The position numbers were made by a program, and so were the translations under genes. Below, piece after piece: positions 61,693 through 64,000 of a stretch of 64,000 nt of DNA (its first letter is position 1; each line of letters opens with the position of its first letter). The notes below the pieces were generated by a model. It did no database searches. It saw only the letters and a list, made by a program, of their open reading frames with translations, and was not told where the DNA came from. The DNA comes from an uncultured Acetatifactor sp. (GTDB lineage Bacteria; Bacillota; Clostridia; Lachnospirales; Lachnospiraceae). The DNA lies in the NCBI GenBank assembly GCA_910587555.1, contig CAJULV010000014.1, positions 1 through 64,000 on the forward strand, read 5' to 3'.

Positions 61693-62649
61693 ATGAGCAC
61701 ATCGGTATGCATGGGCATTTATAACGGAGCGGCATATCTGGAAGCACAGCTGGAGAGCATACGGAGCCAGACGAAGCCTCCGGACGAGGTGATTCTCTGC
61801 GACGACGGCTCCCGGGATGCAAGTGCGGAATTGGCGGAGGCTTTTATTGACAGACACGGCCTGCGGGAGAGCTGGAAGCTGTATCGGAATCAGGAGCGGA
61901 AGGGATACCCGGGGAATTTTTATTATGCCATGGGATTGTGCCGCGGGGACATCGTCTTCCTGGCGGACCAGGATGACATTTGGGCTGCCGGGAAGATGGA
62001 GCTTATGTGCGGGATTCTGGAAACGCATCCCGACGCAAAATGCGTGTGCTGTAAATTCGGCCTGATTGACGGCGCGGGAAAGGATATTCATTCCCTGATG
62101 CAGCCTGCCGTCAGCCATGGCACCGGCAGGGTCAGGACAGTCTCCATTGCGGACGTCTTCTATAAATGCGAGTGGCCGGGGATGGTGCTGGCATACCGGA
62201 GGGAATGGTACCGGAAGCGGATGGGGGACAGACAGACGGTAGAAAACATCCGCATTCCCCATGATTTCCTGGTCTGCGCCCTGGCGGCGGAGGCGCATGG
62301 CTTCCTGCAGACAGACAGCGAGCTGGCATATCACAGGCGGCATGACAGCAACGCGGGAGGGGAGGAACACCGCCTGGGCAGGCTTCTGAACCGGGAACGG
62401 AAACTGGGAGAAATCGAAACCTACAACCGGCTTCTGGACGCTTTTCGGGAGGAGGGAATTCTATCTTCCCGGGAGGCAGGGAAGGCGTTGGAAGACAAGA
62501 GAATCGTCATGGGAGAGCGGTATGAGGCGCTTCTCTCCCGACGGATTACCAGAGTGTTGGCCAATGCCTGGCGGCGGCGCGGAATGGTGAGACCTGCCAC
62601 TGTGATTTGTGATGTGATATTGTGCCTGGGGAGAGCGCCGGGGGTGTAG
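61693..62649 (+). CDS. Glycosyltransferase family 2, rhamnosyltransferase-like
   Basis: 318-aa GT-A enzyme. Seen: VCMGIYNGAAYLEAQLESIR, DEVILCDDGSRD for the nucleotide, and FLADQDDIWAAGK with the DxDD-like metal site. This pattern is typical of rhamnosyltransferases of surface glycans, though the sugar cannot be proved. GGAGGGGACAGC precedes the ATG. Last gene of the operon; the anti-sigma gene is convergent. Confidence 0.88.
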   Translation: MSTSVCMGIYNGAAYLEAQLESIRSQTKPPDEVILCDDGSRDASAELAEAFIDRHGLRESWKLYRNQERKGYPGNFYYAMGLCRGDIVFLADQDDIWAAGKMELMCGILETHPDAKCVCCKFGLIDGAGKDIHSLMQPAVSHGTGRVRTVSIADVFYKCEWPGMVLAYRREWYRKRMGDRQTVENIRIPHDFLVCALAAEAHGFLQTDSELAYHRRHDSNAGGEEHRLGRLLNRERKLGEIETYNRLLDAFREEGILSSREAGKALEDKRIVMGERYEALLSRRITRVLANAWRRRGMVRPATVICDVILCLGRAPGV

Positions 62650-62679
62650 ATGGGGACCGGCGCCGCCCGTAAGCCGTCA

Positions 62680-62737
62680 GCTTCATCGGCTGCCCGTAAG
62701 TGCCATGCTGCCGGCTTCATCGGCTGCCCGTAAGTGC
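62680..62737. repeat. 24-bp direct repeat between convergent genes
   Basis: GCTTCATCGGCTGCCCGTAA plus four bases occurs at 62680-62703 and 62714-62737, 34 bp apart. No terminator is obvious. Confidence 0.6.
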
Positions 62738-62759
62738 TGTTAGCCGGCTTTTCGGCCGC

Positions 62760-63566
62760 CTACCGCTTCTGCCGTCTGGAAATCAGAAGGCATCCCGTTA
62801 TGCCGATTGCGCCGGGAATGATGGATTCCAGGGTCATATACAGATAAGAGAGTTTCAGCGTATCAAAGCTAGCCATGAAATATAGCCACAGGTCATAGTT
62901 TATAGCCAGGAAAATCCCCGTTATGTTCAGGCACAGCAGCAGGTGGCAGTTCCGCTCCTGTCTCACCGTACACCACAGGTTATAGAGGAAGAAGGCAAGC
63001 TGGGCGGCAAAAGCGGCTGCAAGCTGCCACCTCAGGATAGGGCCTACTTTCATTAATTCTATCCCGAAAATGGTTTCAACGCCCGGCCTAAGCTGCATGG
63101 TGAGATATAGATAAATCAGGAAAAAGTAAACATCCAGTACAATGGAGAACCCTCCCAACAGATAAGCCTTTTTTCCGGGAGACTGCCTTTCCCTGCGTCC
63201 CGTGCAGGACACAAGTACAACAAGGATACAGATGGTTTCCAGCACCCAGGGACGGCTGAACATGACATAGTTTGCGTTTTGGGCAAGGAACAGCTCGATG
63301 CCGTAGTATAACAGAAACAACAGGATTCCGTAATTCACCACGCGCTGAAAGTTCAGGTTCCGCTTTATCTTTTTCAGCCCGTCAAGCCCTTTCTGCTCCA
63401 GTTTTTCCCCGGAGAGAGCGCTGGTTCGAAGGCGGGCCGCAATCAGGCGGCATTCCCCGCATTCCTCCAGATGGGACTCCACACACGCTTTTGTGGCCTG
63501 GGAGCATACCTCGTCCACATAGGACGGGATTAGATCTCTGATGATGTCGCAATTCATTTTTTCCAT
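62760..63566 (-). CDS. Anti-sigma factor with zinc finger and membrane domain
   Basis: 268-aa protein. The N-terminus holds a zf-HC2/ZAS-type motif (His and two Cys in SHLEECGECR), which binds the sigma factor, after NCDIIRDLIPSYVDEVCS. About six hydrophobic segments follow from residue 70, so the zinc finger is cytoplasmic and the rest is membrane-embedded. GGAGGT stands six bases before the ATG at 63566. The start overlaps the 3' end of the sigma gene by 13 bases, a usual arrangement for a sigma/anti-sigma pair. Confidence 0.88.
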   Translation of the reverse strand: MEKMNCDIIRDLIPSYVDEVCSQATKACVESHLEECGECRLIAARLRTSALSGEKLEQKGLDGLKKIKRNLNFQRVVNYGILLFLLYYGIELFLAQNANYVMFSRPWVLETICILVVLVSCTGRRERQSPGKKAYLLGGFSIVLDVYFFLIYLYLTMQLRPGVETIFGIELMKVGPILRWQLAAAFAAQLAFFLYNLWCTVRQERNCHLLLCLNITGIFLAINYDLWLYFMASFDTLKLSYLYMTLESIIPGAIGITGCLLISRRQKR

Positions 63567-64000
63567 AGTGATACCTCCTCTGTCAAGATTAGTTTTGCGC
63601 GGTAAAATGTAACTCTTGCCCAGTTCTCGCTCCTTCCAAGAACCCGGCCGATTTCCCGGTAGGACAGGCCGCCAAGCACCCGCAGCTCCACGGTTTTCCG
63701 AGTCTCGGGAGGGAGTTTCTGCAGCCGTTCCCACACGTCTGCCAGTTCCACCCGTGCCAGGGCATGCTGTTCGGTGTCCTGCCCGGATTCCAGTGTCTCG
63801 TCCAGTTCTTCCAGCCGGGCCCGGTTGGTTTTGGACCAGTGCTGATAGAGCAGGTGCTTTGCAATCTGGCACAGCCAGGTGGAGAGCTTGCAGCTTTTGT
63901 CGTAGCCGTCCAGGCACTCCAGGGCCTTTAAAAAGGTTTCCTGCATCAGGTCCTGAGCCAGTTCCCTGTCGTGGCATTTTGTGTACAGGAACTGAAATAC
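63554..64000 (-). CDS. ECF sigma factor, partial at the window edge
   Basis: At least 148 residues; the N-terminus lies beyond base 64000. Region 2 is seen as DLMQETFLKALECLDGY and KLSTWLCQIAKHLLYQHW; region 4 as LQKLPPETRKTVELRVLGG then YREIGRVLGRSENWARV. It is an extracytoplasmic-function sigma factor, held by the membrane anti-sigma factor encoded just downstream. Targets are unknown; the adjacent glycan operon is a candidate only by position. Confidence 0.9.
   Translation of the reverse strand, partial: VFQFLYTKCHDRELAQDLMQETFLKALECLDGYDKSCKLSTWLCQIAKHLLYQHWSKTNRARLEELDETLESGQDTEQHALARVELADVWERLQKLPPETRKTVELRVLGGLSYREIGRVLGRSENWARVTFYRAKLILTEEVSLWKK

Noticed and set aside
63567..63977. 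N-terminal extension of the anti-sigma protein
   Set aside because: The upstream in-frame residues are the out-of-frame reading of the sigma factor gene; GGAGGT and the zinc-finger start fix the true ATG at 63566.
1..64000. Integrated mobile element or prophage
   Set aside because: I found no transposase, integrase, recombinase, phage structural gene, tRNA-flanked repeat or conjugation gene. Composition looks even by eye across the window.

Overview
The window looks like chromosomal DNA of a moderately GC-rich Firmicute of the Lachnospiraceae type (Clostridium cluster XIVa). This rests on strong AGGAGG ribosome binding sites, TTGACA/TATAAT promoters, a SAM-I riboswitch before metK, Gram-positive cell-wall genes (MurA, an M23 protein with G5 and LysM domains, an SH3/SleB-type hydrolase, a RelQ-type small alarmone synthetase), and the block argF-birA-small acidic protein-dusB-hypothetical-greA. 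I see no rRNA, tRNA, CRISPR array, transposase, integrase or phage gene. Species-level placement is not possible from reading alone.

Layout. 0.1-10.2 kb: a plus-strand cluster coding for a MoxR-type AAA ATPase, a DUF5682 protein, a VWA protein and, further on, a large protein with two SWIM zinc fingers. This is the gene set of E. coli yehL-yehM-yehP-yehQ, a poorly understood chaperone-like or conflict-type module. Here two half-size chromate transporters and an aldo/keto reductase sit between the VWA and SWIM genes. 10.2-17.6 kb: an acyltransferase, a large multi-pass membrane protein, a UDP-sugar pyrophosphorylase, GalE, a hemolysin-III/PAQR protein and a small unknown. 17.8-19.9 kb: RelQ-type synthetase, a coiled-coil tail-anchored protein and a flavin reductase. 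20.1-24.4 kb: M23 endopeptidase, MurA and a transglutaminase-like lipoprotein. 24.4-28.6 kb: a reduced type IV pilus/type II secretion-like locus (PilC, four small membrane-anchored proteins, PilT). 28.6-36.2 kb: SAM riboswitch-metK, dnaE, pfkA and a SpoU methyltransferase.

36.2-42.7 kb: a minus-strand operon for a glycerol-3-phosphate-dehydrogenase-like flavoprotein, an FAD oxidoreductase and a DUF1667 protein. It is divergent from an AraC-type regulator, and a GH78 rhamnosidase follows. The regions upstream of the flavoprotein operon and of the rhamnosidase share an ungapped 71-bp element (56 identities), which predicts one small sugar regulon under the AraC protein. 42.8-46.2 kb: a large imperfect cloverleaf-like inverted repeat, a secreted cell-wall hydrolase, a repeat-rich intergenic region and an NfeD-SPFH pair. 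46.4-50.1 kb: an O-antigen-ligase-like membrane protein with eight acidic 11-residue repeats, and a GT39-like membrane glycosyltransferase. 50.3-55.5 kb: argF to greA. 55.9-62.6 kb: a surface-polysaccharide locus (membrane CapD/PglF-type dehydratase, initiating sugar transferase, an epimerase-GT2 fusion, GT4, GT2). 62.8-64.0 kb (minus): an anti-sigma factor and its ECF sigma factor, cut by the window edge.

The surface-related genes (UDP-sugar supply, glycosyltransferases, ligase, acyltransferase, wall hydrolases) suggest a cell invested in envelope glycans. The most unusual items are the expanded yeh-like cluster, the predicted AraC regulon, the epimerase-GT2 fusion, the acidic repeat tract in the ligase and the intergenic repeat families.
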